DNA of 64,000 nucleotides, from NCBI RefSeq assembly GCF_910592395.1, contig NC_088317.1:13022001-13086000 (forward strand), read 5' to 3'. This DNA comes from Lineus longissimus (Eukaryota > Nemertea > Pilidiophora > Heteronemertea > Lineidae). Position numbers and translations under genes: made by a program. The notes under the pieces were generated by a model that was not told the origin of the DNA, ran no database searches, and saw only the letters and a program-made list of their open reading frames with translations. Shown here one piece after another: positions 11,864 to 24,005 of the stretch (within the stretch, counting starts at the first letter, position 1; each line of letters begins with the position of its first letter).

Positions 11864-12837
11864 CGAATCTAGGTAATAAAGGTACAGGAAAAAAAGGTAC
11901 TGGAAAAAAAAGGGACTGGAAAAAAAGGTACGGAAATAAAGGTACAGGAAATAAAGGTACAGGAAATAAAAGTACTGGAAATAAAGGTACAGAGAATGGC
12001 ATAAATAGGTAAAAAAGTACACAATTTTTTTTAAAAATATCATTTGAATTCTCTCCTGTTCTATTCATAACTTTAACTTTATTTGTTGCTTAGGCAATGC
12101 ATAGGCCTAAGAAATAGGTATATCAAATTTCCAGTATACCGTTATGGTCTTCAATAGTGAAAACACGACTATCAAGATCATGATGACTGTAAAGATTCTA
12201 GGACAATTCCCTAAGGATTAACTGATAAATGTACCAATGTTCAAGTAAAGTTGCAATTAATCAATTAGCATTCATCATAGAGCTGGACCCAATTAACAAT
12301 GTGCCTGGTCTTATAGACAAAAAACTAGATTTAAGACCAAACACAAGGCAGGTATACTAGGATACTAGGTGCGCCCCCCTTTCCCGTGATCCTGGATCCG
12401 CCCCTAATAAGAATACGACTCGAGTATTTTGAAATTTAAAAGAACATGAATGTAGTTATTACCAAAACAACGTCTGCTCCCCTGTTGGGCAACTTCTTCC
12501 ATGAATTTTCCTCAAATTCATTCCGTAACAAAATTGTCCGCAATGTATTAAACTATTTTAAGGCACCACCTTAGTCACAGAAGCAGAAAATGGGCAATAA
12601 AAGATTAATACATAGGCCGAGCCTGAACCAGTTGAAGAGAATAATAATATTCTAAAAAAAAATGTTGTACCTTTTTTACCTACTTATGCCATTTTGTGTA
12701 CCTTTTTTTCCGATACATTTTTTTCCGGTACCTTTATTTCCAGTACTTTTATTTCCTGTACTTTTATTTCCTGTACCTTTATTTCCGTAACTTGTTTCCT
12801 GTACCCTTTTTTCCTGTACCCCTTTTACCGTATACCG
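11864..12837. mobile_element. Fold-back element with minisatellite arms, unit A
   Basis: The left arm (11864-12030) is a tandem repeat of about 15 bp, GGTACAGGAAATAAA with variants. The right arm (about 12665-12837) is its inverted counterpart. The outermost words are CGAATCTAGGTAATAAAGG on the left and TACCGTATACCG on the right. The flanking duplication is TTTAAAT (11857-11863 and 12838-12844), and unit D has the empty site TTTAAAA. The ~630 bp centre has no coding sequence. Long open frames through the arms are artefacts of the repeat period. Confidence 0.85.
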
Positions 12838-12844
12838 TTTAAAT

Positions 12845-13034
12845 CATGTATCTCCTTTTATCTCTGTAATTATATCTATATGTTTATTTGCATACGTTTT
12901 ATACTGTACATTGTTTCTCTTGCTTATTCACTTCTGTAATAACCAATGGTATCAGAATAAATTGTTTCACTAGCAGAGAGATATGACGGATACATATTTC
13001 ATGAAATTCAGCAGCGCTTATCTATGGTCACCAA
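12845..13034. other. Spacer before the plus-strand gene
   Basis: Array sequence upstream of the plus-strand gene of the next unit, conserved before copies B to E. It probably contains the promoter, but no TATA box or initiator can be assigned. Confidence 0.3.
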
Positions 13035-15103
13035 ATGGTTTCAAATCCCGACAGCAACACTGAGGACAAGTCCTATGTTCACAATAGTTGCAGAGGAAGT
13101 GGTAAGGACAATGTGTGTAGTTCTGTGAAAAGTCTGAAATTGAGCAGTTATAATACTGTGTACCTGAACTTTAGTTTACGTTTTCAAATAACGTTTGAGA
13201 ACCTCAATGAAAATAGAAAAATGAAACAAATTAAGGATTTCCATTTTAAAAGGTTAATCATTAACAAAGAAATAGTTGAACCACTTTTTCAAAATAATAA
13301 CCAGGATTCGTTCTTCGAGTGTTTTTTCCTCTGTTTGATGACGATCAGTTGTGCGACTGTGAACTCACTGCCAATATACGGAAAAATGATCTGTCAAATC
13401 AGCTCAAAGAAGGGAACGTGTATGGAGAAGGAGGAGGTGAAGACCACGATGGGATATCAGATGCATCAACTTCAGGTAATAACCATTAGAAGACTACGCC
13501 GATACACAATGTCGTAAAGAGCAGTAACTGTTATGATGCATACGAGTTTGCTGAAATTTGGTATATGCAGCATTTGTACATTTGTCTACACAACGGCAAT
13601 GTTAAAAACTATATCAAGTACACTGTACGTATTTACGCAATTCAATTTCCATTTTAAATATTTGACGAACGGCGTAGGCCTTTCAAGTCAGTAACTCGAT
13701 GGGGGAGGGGGGATCGGGACAAAATACTCCGTGCTAAGTGAAGTTACAACAAAACTGAGCCCAAGTGGTGCAGTGGTACGTGTCGACAGCATGTTTTAAC
13801 TCGTGGCTTCGACTTCCGGCCGAGTCACTGGCTGGTTCCCCTACTTGTCGATCGAGTTCAAAGATACATGCTACTAAAGAAACATATACGGCTTTTGGGG
13901 CCTTGACGATTATAATGACTGCTGGTGGAATGCTTTGAGCCAGGTCTACTAGATATCTTGCGTTCTGTTTTATGTACTACCGTATTATGTCCAGCTTTGC
14001 GGTTAACAGGCTCAGTGGCACCCACAAGACAAGTACTAAGTATATTCGAGTAAACTGAGTGTGCGTGACATTGCCAGTCTGTTCCATTTTAGGATTATGA
14101 AAAGATTGTTTAAACCACCAGCTTCCGCCATATTGGAGTTCGGCACTAAGTTTTCGTATTTATACGACCATGAGACGAGTTATATTGTATTTATTCACAA
14201 ATTTCATGACGAGCCGGGAGTAACACTGACATCCATACTTGTTTACAACAGATTAGTGGAAACAGGGGACTATCTTCTTGTGAAAAATACTTCAGCTTTA
14301 AGTGAACATGTCGGAATTTTTAACGTGATATATGACATGAAATTGTTACTTCTGGCTCATGTTGGTCCGAGGGGCCACCCCAAGGTCTATGCTTACAAGT
14401 TTCTCTTCGCATTAGGCGGAAATCTATTCGGCCAAATTATAATTTCGAAAGGCAATCCATGTTACCGTTGTAGAGCACACATTGATCCTTACTGTTTTCA
14501 TAATGGCATAATTATTAGGTGTTTTCTTTCGAAACTAACATTATCATTCACGTTGTACACGTTAACATGGAGTAATGGTACAGGAATGCTCTCAAATGGA
14601 TCCGCCTTTCCAGAGCTAATGAGTCCATTTATTTTCATCACTTTAGACGGGAGAATATTTGGCGTTAACAAGAGATATACTGGTGGTGTAACCGTTACGG
14701 TTTACCACAAGGGGAAGGGGAAATCAGCCAAGTGGCAGGCGAAGTTGACGCGTAAAACATCTTATTCATCGGGGTTGGTAAAATGCACAGCGCCCTCTAT
14801 AAACTTAGAAATAGGTTTTTGGTTTTCTTTCATCACAATGGCATGATGAACGATGTTAGCTTATTCCAAATTCTCTGTTTCCCATCAGAGGGAATAATCG
14901 CGCGTGTAAATAAATTTTATGAGAAAATAAATGTTATATTCCAAAGTCCCATCTCTCTCAGTAATAAGAAAAGTGAAGATGAAGCAATTCTAATGACAAG
15001 GAATGGAGATTTTATTTTACCTGTAGCTTCTGATGTCAGAAAAATTGATGAAGAAAGGAGCGAGGAAGTCTATAGATATCTTGAGGTGTTTAATTCAGTG
15101 TAA
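13035..15103 (+). pseudogene. Array plus-strand gene, copy B (broken)
   Basis: Exon 1 ends at 13475 and its frame is open back to 13035, further upstream than in any other copy. This suggests the ancestral exon 1 may have been longer than the 85 codons left in D. The intron is 13476-14092. Exon 2 (14093-15103) has lost 32 bp right after its first codon, so the spliced frame meets a stop within seven codons. A further single G is missing near 14771. The two lesions are independent of those in copy A. The stop codon is shared with the other copies at the sequence ttcagtgtaa. Confidence 0.75.
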
Positions 15104-16445
15104 ATGTATGGATTATCCAATGGTGTATTACCATTTTACCTTCGTCCCAATTGTCACAGTGTTTCCGAAAACGTACAGCATTATAATCATTTGAAGCATA
15201 CATGTAGTTTTACAATCCTTTAAGTTCCTTTCATTGTTTCTTTGAATTCAAGCTACCAGCCGAGAAAGCAAATTACTCTTGAGAAAAAAAAAGTTTATGA
15301 TTTGAAAGAACTTTGAGGGTTTTTTCAGCCAACATTTAATTATATATGTACCCCGTCGAATTCTTTTAGGGAAATAAAAACCCTCTGAGCTTTTTTACAG
15401 ACTCAAAATCCTTTCCTGTCTCTATTTAAGGCCTATTATAGAAAAAAACGAAAAAAACTTTACTTTGTTCGAAAACATTTACTACTTTCAAAACAATCTC
15501 GTCTTGACATACACGTAACGCAACGCCACCATTGCTATGGCGGTGCAATATAACTCTCCTTTTTTTGCCCAATAAATATGCATTTGGATCATGTGCTAAC
15601 AAATACAATTTATCTCTCTATTAACACACCCTTGTTACTAAAAAATGTATGTCATTAATAAAGAGGCGTAATGATTACAAAGGTGAAATTGATCAGAAAT
15701 ACCGCTTCTGGACCAAACCAACGTCCTTAGAAAAGAGGGTATTCATCTTTAGCAGGTATCTACTTATGGAGGCTCTACTAAAACATGATCTGATAATCGA
15801 AAGAGTAAAAATGACGACAGAGACACCAGCAAGTGCGTATTGACATAACCTTTACCATTACAGTACGCCAAATAAGTGCGTCTATGTAAAATCTGGCTGA
15901 GGCGTTTTTCCCTTCCTAAAATCACTTTCACACATTTATTTACAGATTCTAATCCGATGTATCATTGAAGTGCAGTTTGACAAAATGAATGTCCAGCCAT
16001 ACTTACTATTTTGAGAAGTTCTCCGTTTTGAGCAATAAGTATGTAAAGGTGGTATTTTGGGACATATATTTTCTTGCCACACGCCACTAAAGCGAGCACG
16101 AAGCTCCCCCTATAGCACTATTCGGCGTGTAAAATAGGCGGGTATATCTGTTATAAGAAATCATTCAACTTCAATTAACTGAGCAGACCTGACTTTTGTA
16201 TCTGTATGTGCACTTTAATTACAGATGACCATCAACCCACTACACGGTATCAATATACGAGGAAAAATCCCGTTAAAACTAGCAAAGTTTCGGCCAATAA
16301 AAGATATCGAAGATACAATGTAATTTCGAGTTAACTTCGAAAGACTGGATATTTTTTGTTGGCATCGTTCATCCACGTCCGTTATGTACGTATAGTTCAA
16401 CAAAACGTAGTCGCATAATATGTAGTTTGAAACCACAAAATGACA
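15104..16445. other. Spacer between the convergent genes, unit B
   Basis: Corresponds to 1767-3125 in A. It contains no gene I can support. Confidence 0.5.
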
Positions 16446-16450
16446 TTTAA

Positions 16451-17214
16451 AGGGAATGGCCCGCCAAAAAATGGGGAGTTTTGGACGGCCCGGTCAAAAC
16501 CTTAGGCGGGAATAAGGTTTCATTGATAAATATAAGGAGTTTCAAGGCCCCAAAATCACTTGTAAGGTTCAATAGATACTGGCCTTTCATTAGTTTACCG
16601 TCTGCGTATCATTTACATACTCTCATTTTGAAAAATATGACAATATTTACGATCACGTTATTGATTTTTGCAACATTTTCGGTAACGCGCCCCTTGCGGA
16701 TCTGTAAGGTACCATTCGGATGCTTGAAAAATGCTTCGTCTCGTCGATTCGCTCGCGGATAAACGCATCAGGTTGACTGCAGCAACTTTTAATTGTTGGA
16801 GACAGAGAAGGAAGGAATATGATTATCAGTTTGATGAAAACTTTGCAAAGTTTCTTCTTGGGACTCGAAATCCATACTACTATTCTCTCCATTTTCCATT
16901 TTCTCCTCTCTCCAACTCACTACTATCGCTATTGACTGCGTAACATACACTAACATTCTTTCGCTATCATTGCTAACTTCATTTACCAGAACACTGGCCT
17001 CTTTGTAGCCGATTATGTAACCCATAGTGGAAACACCTGACAGCGCCGCCCGGCATGATCCACGTGCTACTGGCATATTTATAACTCGTAGTAAATAAGG
17101 TTGTAAAAATATGCAAATGAGATGCCGTATATGGAAACCATGGCGTCACTAAGCAGTTCTTATTTCTGCTACGGGTGGCGCTGTTGCTTGCTTCTGGAGG
17201 CGCTATTCAACCTC
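16451..17214. mobile_element. 764 bp insertion specific to unit B
   Basis: Flanked by TTTAA (16446-16450 and 17215-17219); units A and D read through the site as acatttaaggg. Its interior is a diverged relative of part of the C/D-specific block (36940-37240), sharing words around TTTCATTGATAAAT and GGTAACGCGCCCCTT. It has no coding sequence. It is probably a non-autonomous transposon family with old and young copies here. Confidence 0.6.
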
Positions 17215-17458
17215 TTTAAGGGGGCTTGCAGTCATACACTGCTGTTTTTTTATGATCTTGGGTACAGTTGACCATCAAACGTGGTCAGAAGTTAACTTTT
17301 CTCGTCTAAACTTGATGTTTCAAAGCCAGCGAAAAAGATGGGCCACTTTAATGGTGTGTCTAAATGAGCGCCATGAGTAGACTAGATGTCGGTGGGAGTA
17401 TTTTCAGCACATCACTGATATTTTGATAAATTTCCGGCAATTTTAATGACGTCAGGAT

Positions 17459-18430
17459 TTAGGTGCAAAATACCTTCTCCAAAACGAGATATAATATTCC
17501 CATCAGCCAGAGTCCCTTTCGATCATTCATCACAATGACATTTTGCCATTGGCCGATTGAATGTGGATTCAAACTAGTTGGAAGACTTCGATTTTAACGT
17601 GAGGGCACCACCAGACTACCAGATTACCCGTGTTGCTGGTGTGTACGTAAAACCTGTAGATAAGCGATTTGATGATAAATCCACCAGAACCTATCTCCTC
17701 ACTGCACTTACTTGTATAATTAGGCTTTTGAAAATGAGTTTCTCGAAAATTAAGTCCTTTTAGTAAATTCGTTTTCTCGAAAATTAAGGCCTTTTGGTAA
17801 GAGGTCAATATCAAGCTGTGAGTTAGTTAACGGACCGGTTCAAAATGTGTACTGTAATTCATGAAATCCATCGTGAAGCCACAGCACCACCGGCTGCAGC
17901 GACCCTCTCCTGTAATACCTTATCGCGGGTGTGGGGCGTGGCGAGAAAAAATAATAACTTCCGTCAATCTCGCATCCAAATAAGTTATGGCAATCTTGGT
18001 GGACGGTCGCGATATCTTTATATTCACAGCTGTACAGTTTCTTGATAAAGGTCCTTTCCAAGACGAAACCCAGACTTTTCAGTATATACAGATTGACAAA
18101 CAAGACCAAACCCGGGCCTAACCATCGAATCAGGAACGTTGTCTCGCAGGCGAACACGAGATAAAAAGCAGGGTTACGATCTGCAGTTTTTCTGAATTGC
18201 TCAAACTCATTTGCAGGAATGCGATGTCTTATACTACATGTATTTCCAAATGTATCTAACAAAGCAATAGTCGTTTTTCCCTGTGAAAAGTCGCCATTTC
18301 TATCGCGGGGCCTAACTGAATAAGCGGAAACGATATAGTTTTTAAATTCGCCTGCGATGTATACATATGTTGACATATTTCTCCAAGCAACAAAAAATAC
18401 CTCTTAAAAAGAAGCCATTCCTAAACTCCG
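17459..18430 (-). pseudogene. Array minus-strand gene, last two exons, copy B (5' cut)
   Basis: The last exon is 17573-17459. The preceding exon ends at 17919, but its donor reads GTATTA where A and D have GTAAGA. The exon is open through 18376 but stops matching the other copies at 18430, where a segment unique to B begins, so its first ~100 codons and acceptor are missing. Confidence 0.55.
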
Positions 18431-21408
18431 AAGGGTGTAGCGCTGATGTAGGCCCTATCGTTGTGGTGAGGCCAATGGACAATTTCACATGAAAAATGAA
18501 CAGTTTAATTTTGATGTGTTGCAAATTTATGATTTTTTTCATGATAGAAAGGTTAATATTTCGATCCAAGAACGACCACAAGAACGAAGTGTCATTTCTT
18601 CCACGGATATCGCTTCGCCTTCGGTCAGAAATCTAAGGAAAAAGTGTGGATTTAATGTCTGGTATCCTCACGAATCAATCGAACTTACTTGATGATGAAC
18701 CCAAGAAAAAACCCGCCTCTCTCCCTCGTTTTCGTCTTTGGATCGAAATCTGAAACTCTCTAACACAAGAAGGATGGGGTACTTACAAAGTTGAAGATTG
18801 TTTTCCTTCCAGCCCCCTCGGAGCACCTTTCTCGATCAGTTGTGCATATCCATTCATATAAATCCGGAAAAGATCTCTTCTTCCAAACCTGCTGAGAACT
18901 ATTAACAGTCTCTTGAATAAATAATCGATCCTATCGTTTAGATAGCGATCAGTCAGAATTGAACAATCGTTATTTGTCACCGATGTGAGTAATTTGATAC
19001 GCGGTTGCCACTGATACGGTACTGGAAATCAAACTCAGCAGAACAAATATGTTGTATTTTGGACTCAACATAAAGAAATTCTTAGATCAAATATTTCAAA
19101 TGCATTTTATGGTCTCATGGTTTCTTATACATTGTATCTCAAAATCTAATTGCTTCTCATTTATAACATCCGTCATGTCCATAGAATCGTCGAAGCCAAT
19201 TAACTAAACAGCTGATATGAATAGCTTTAGTTTCGTATTCTCAATTTTATGTCAAGTCTCCGCTGTGGAGAGGTAACGGTTTTCCGTAGTGGTTTCCTGG
19301 TCTTCAGGGATCGAATTCCTTCAGCCTCCGAAAATAGGCGAAGTTTACGTCGAATGTTAGATATCCAACATCGAACTTAACAAACTTAATAAAACAGTTT
19401 TTCATGCGCGAGAGCCATGCACCACCTGACTCATTTCCAAATATAAACGCAATTTTGGGTCTGCCAATTAAAAATGTTTATGTCCGACGCCATCAAAAAT
19501 TAAAAACAGGAAGTTTTCGGACAGGCCTATCCGAAATTACCAAGGCCATCTGACGCCAGTTAACTGCTCGGCTGCATATTTAAATAATTTCTATGCTCCA
19601 GCAGTGATATCCGAAATCGACAAGACTTTTGCTTTTAAATCTCTATCATGTGCATGTTGAAATACACATGTATACTGACCTAGGTGCAAATGCTTGTAAC
19701 ATCCTCGCAAGCAGCTAAACTACCTCGGGATGGTGGCTTTCTGTTCCGTTATCAAACCAAGCACACCACCAGTACTGCATAGCTTACATACCGATGGACA
19801 TGTTTACAATTATGTGACAACGACGAGACTGCTGCCGCAAATTGGGTTCAAACTAATGGTCAAACATTGCAACCATTGACTCCCTGATCGGTTAGGACCA
19901 TTATTCTAAAATACCTTGGTACCGTTAAGTCAACTTTTAAATTGAAAATGCATAAGCCTCGTTCTGAGAGTGGAGTGTTTTGGACACGCAACCAAGATGC
20001 TCTACCAAAGTTCCCTCGGGTTGCACTTAAATGTGGAAGCCATGCACACAGCTCACTTCAGAAGTTTGAGGCTCTCAAAACACTGCTTCAAACACAAATC
20101 AGCCAAGGAAGCATCAACCACCCTAAGTTTTTTAATGAGCACTACACATATTTGCTGAGAAAAACGCTACAAATAGCCCATTTGCGCGGATTTTAGCATC
20201 ACTTGAGCGAGCCGATGCGCACTTCCTATGCACGCTGCCGTAACATAATGTAAACAACGGCGCTACCGGCGCTCCGGGCAGGCGATGGATGGAATTTGCC
20301 AAATTCGCACATATTCAAGTTATTTTCGTGGCCTATCTTTTTAAGTTTGAGGTATTTTAGAATAGAAATTGAACCCTCGGCTTCGGACCTTGGTTGAGTT
20401 ACCAAGACACTCTCGGGTGGAGCTAAAATTTCGTCCAAACCCTCGCCTATCGGCTCGGGTTTGGACTGTATTTTAGCTCCACCCTCGAGTATCGGCGAGG
20501 GTTTGGACGAAATTTTAGCTCCACCCTCGAGTGTCTTGGTAACTCAACCAAGGTCCTCCGCCTCGGGTTCAATTCCTTAAGCTTAACCAGATTAATTGGA
20601 TTTGGTTTACCATTGAGCGCCAGTCGGCTAGTCAGTATCAGTTTTTGCCTTAACGTTGAATTATGTAACAGATGAAGTCTTGTTTTATGTGAAAAACACG
20701 CCTCATTCTCGCATCAAAATTTGAAACACTCTACGTGTTGCTATGTCAGCGTTGATTCAGGACGTATATAGCAGGGCCCGCTTGTTCAAAGTTAGGTTAG
20801 TTAAAGGAATGTGCGGCATTATATTGCAGTATGTTTTTTCTTCTTCTGATTCATCAGTAAACTATTTTTCTGAACGTGTTTGATGCTTTCCAATTTTTTG
20901 TCAGCTCTTAAAGATAGTAGAAAAACGCGTTATTCGTTATTTTCAGTACGGGAAAGTCCTGGGGCGAAATACCTTTCCTGCCACGTGACTGCACGCCGAG
21001 ATCCAAGTTCACGTCAACCAGCTATTACGCCATTATCGTCGCAGTAGTGAAGTTATCAAGCGCCATCAACGTTACGTCAGAAAAATCGATATCAGCACTA
21101 AGACGTCACAGGGTAGGTCCATGGCGCCAGGAAGCGCCTTACTAGTGCATCGTTCCACATTGAAACGATCAACGCATGGAGAGCTAACTCAGGTCAAATC
21201 CGAGTCAACATCGGAAAAGCGTGATAAATCAGTCAAATTTTGAATTGTTCCTTTTTTGTGCAATTCGTTGATTGAAACTACTGCTGTAGAATAGGAGGGG
21301 ACTAGGCAGCAGACAGTTGGGTAATATTGCCCTCAACAAAATCGATGGTCCCTTAACGGTTTTCCAAAAGGCAAAAACGAAGACCAGGTGATAATCATCG
21401 CCCGAAGG
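18431..21408. other. 3 kb segment unique to unit B
   Basis: Replaces about 545 bp present in A (4343-4888) and D. It has no homology to the rest of the window that I can see. It holds only short open frames (for example 18489-18692 and 19942-20196) that are unsupported, plus a large inverted repeat at 20367-20574. No target duplication is seen at the junctions, so a substitution by non-homologous repair or gene conversion from an unrelated locus fits better than simple transposition. Confidence 0.6.
20367..20574. repeat. Large inverted repeat (hairpin) with ~81 bp arms
   Basis: The left arm 20367-20447 pairs almost perfectly with the right arm 20494-20574. The shared core words are CTTGGTTGAGTTACCAAGAC and GGTGGAGCTAAAATTTCGTC. 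The 46 bp loop holds a third, partial copy of the arm motif (GGTTTGGACTGTATTTTAGC). It could form a long hairpin as RNA or cruciform DNA. Confidence 0.85.
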
Positions 21409-22343
21409 AAACTGAATACGCAGCATAGAGGCTGATTATAATGCATCAACTTTGCGAAGTTGAGATTTAGTCAACACATCACAACGTGACACGACAGTGA
21501 TGTTAATGAGCGTAGTGTTAAAGGAAGGTTACCTTAGGCCAGGAGTCGCTACCCTTTTCAAGATTCATGTACGATTCTTAGTTAAGATTTAACTATAGTG
21601 TTTATATGTTGCAAGAGTCTTGGAAGGAATGTCTTATCGCGTTCACGAATCTGAAGAAGATCTGAAGTAAGACTCTTCTAAAAACCTAATATTTCGACCT
21701 AAGAAACACTGACAAATACAAAACAAGACTAACGATTTCTTAACCAGCAGACTTCCTCACGCAAAAGGCCCGGATAAGACCCCTTTATGTTGGCACACTT
21801 TGTACAAATTTTTCAGACGATATGTAAGATGATGATGCCTCTAATATTGATTTCTTATCATTCACTCATAGTGATCGATCGATATCTGATTAACAGAAAA
21901 ACAATCACAGTCTGTTTACATGGATCCTCTTATCATTATCGACATTTTTCAGGAGAACCATGGCCGGGGTGACTTATATAATATATAAGTCTAATCATCT
22001 AGGGAATGGGTCTAATAATGTTCTGTAAACCCAGTAGCGTGCATGCCGGCGGTGAATATCAGTCATAAAGTTTCCTCCTTTCAAGGATGGATATACGCAC
22101 AACGACGGTGGATCGGCATGAGTAGCGTGTTGCTTTTTATGCTAGATGAGGAAATGCCTGCGAGATCATAACGCGCGCAGAGGTCTTTACAATCCTTTAT
22201 CAAACCATACTTTCAACTATAAAAGAAGACTGTGTACAGATCACCTATCATTCACTCCTTCAACAGAGGTAGAGATGACTTCTTAGTGCATTAGGTAATG
22301 AAATATTCCCCTGTGCATAAGAAGGCTACTATATCATGTATAT
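21409..22343. other. Upstream region of the minus-strand gene, unit B
   Basis: Matches unit A from about 4889 to 5866. It contains the 61-codon plus-strand frame 21787-21972, which also occurs in C and D but is broken in A. Coding status unknown. Confidence 0.35.
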
Positions 22344-23111
22344 TATTGCGGATCGCTATATATTGGATGTTGGTTCTAAATACAGTAGAATAAAACCATC
22401 AGCCGATACCCAGTTTAACGTAGGTTTGCCTACGCAGAGATGAGATCTTGACTCACAGTTTCGATGCAAGAGGGACTACGGTCGCTCAGCAGAGAGATAC
22501 CGAAAGAACCAACTAAAATACTCGATATATGTTTCATGATTTTGTTGGGATAATTTTACAGAGAGGGTGGTTCACTTGATAGAATATAGAACAACCCAAT
22601 AGGCCTAATTAGTGGATAGAAGCGCAGGCGGGATATGACCTACCTTGGCTATGAGGCCATATCAGGAACGGGGGAACATGATTTTCAAGCCTGGCTATCG
22701 ACAATTTAGCCTTCAGCCTCACATACATGTAGCTGAGGAATAATCGGAAATTATGGATTACCGTAGAAATTACCCGCGTCCCTGATATGCGTCCATTGCC
22801 TAGGATGGTCGAAGAGAAAAAGCCACGTTTCCTAGTTTGTGGCCCATATGTTACCCTTCAGGAGTCAAACGTGTCATCAGATCATCGGAAAGGACCAATC
22901 ACAAAAATGCTAGCATGGGATGATACACTCGTGATCGACACAATATGTTGTCGTTTAATGCAGTAATCGCAGGTTTGCCAACCTTGACTGACACCAGATT
23001 GGCTCACGTAAATATCTAACCACATGTCTGATCCAAAAGGATATGCTTTAGGGCCTAGAATGGATAGGTCCAATAATATAACAAACAGTGTTCTGGACAC
23101 TGTTACAATAT
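22344..23111. mobile_element. 764-768 bp block shared with unit A
   Basis: Second copy of the block at 5867-6630, nearly identical, with the same flanks. It is absent from C and D. Its 72-codon minus-strand frame (22882-23100) is intact in both copies, but no function can be given. Confidence 0.45.
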
Positions 23112-23998
23112 CAGTTTAGCACTTGGTGGGATGTACCGTTGACCAAACATTTACAGTAAAACGACGTGTTTTGTGGCATTTTTCTATTGATATAGGGTTT
23201 TAACTGCTCTATGATCACGAAGACATTTCCATCAGCCATGTCAGCGTACGTACGAAAGTTTCAGTCCTTAGTGAATAGAAATGTAGTGTTGTTTAAGTTT
23301 TGAACCAGGCTAACGATTCACCTAGAAAATTAGCAAATGTGACAAACTGCAGGTTCACTGGTAATAGTTACAGTGCTGGACGGAGACCAGGGGTGTTCCG
23401 GTATTAACTGCCAAATTCGTGTTCCTTTTAATGCGGATGGAAATTTCTGGAGAAATGACCTCGACAAGTCCATGTCAGCCTCTCCTCGACGATACCGATC
23501 TGATTTGCGCTGGAAAAGCAAGAAGGCCTAAAAAAAGTGGGAAGAGGACCTTTAAAAAAGTATCACATTATCGAGATTAAATGAGGCGCATCTAGATCTG
23601 GTAGCCAGTTTAATTCTCTATACGTTAGTCAAAACAATTTTGATGAAGCAATTGCGAATTCCCCGTTAAGTTGCGAACAATTCAGGTTGAACAATTGATG
23701 CAATATTTTCTTACTGTCTCGACATTTGCTAAATGGTTTTGCATTTAACTTCGTCTAACATGTAGCCCGATGCTTTCCTTTATTTGTTTGATACCAGACA
23801 CAACAATTTCTATCTTGATTTTTGTGCGAGTGCGAGTGCAGTGTCTCATGTTATGACTTAACACTACGACATGCGTTGCCACAATTGCATGTACTCAAGG
23901 ACGTAGCTACTCCAAACTAATTTTACACTAAATACGATTGGACATTCGGTGATACAGCGTGTGATTCTAAGTTGGTATATGCGCTTGGGTGTATCATG
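23112..23998. other. Array sequence with an 840 bp deletion, unit B
   Basis: Joins sequence matching A 6631-6800 directly to sequence matching A 7640 onward (junction near 23283), so the region around the conserved 87-codon ORF is lost. It retains the candidate minus-strand exon near 23373-23520. Confidence 0.6.
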
Positions 23999-24005
23999 TT
24001 TAAAT

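Larger units (their letters stand above)
1..12971 (+). repeat. Tandem array unit A (start missing)
   Basis: First of five direct copies of a ~13 kb unit. The window opens inside exon 1 of the plus-strand gene, and the same sequence recurs at 13376, 26130, 38986 and 52647. Spacing measured at the exon 1 end is 13375, 12754, 12856 and 13659 bp. Unit A differs from the others by a Harbinger element (7955-10563) and an 895 bp inverted-repeat insertion (10934-11828). It shares with B a fold-back element and a 764 bp block. Confidence 0.95.

Noticed and set aside
11864-12030. CRISPR-like spaced repeat
   Set aside because: Units are head-to-tail without unique spacers, the arms are inverted, and the context is eukaryotic.
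11772-12068. Long open frames of Gly-Thr-Gly-Asn-Lys or Pro-Val-Pro-Leu-Phe repeats in the fold-back arms
   Set aside because: The 15 bp repeat period leaves all frames open; no gene context, and the same occurs at 12694-12939, 24000-24197, 25465-25734 and 42794-43872.
17569-17814. 81-codon continuation of the minus-strand gene beyond its donor
   Set aside because: The splice from the donor to ccaactag is in phase and gives a better C-terminus; the read-through frame is broken in D and differs between copies.
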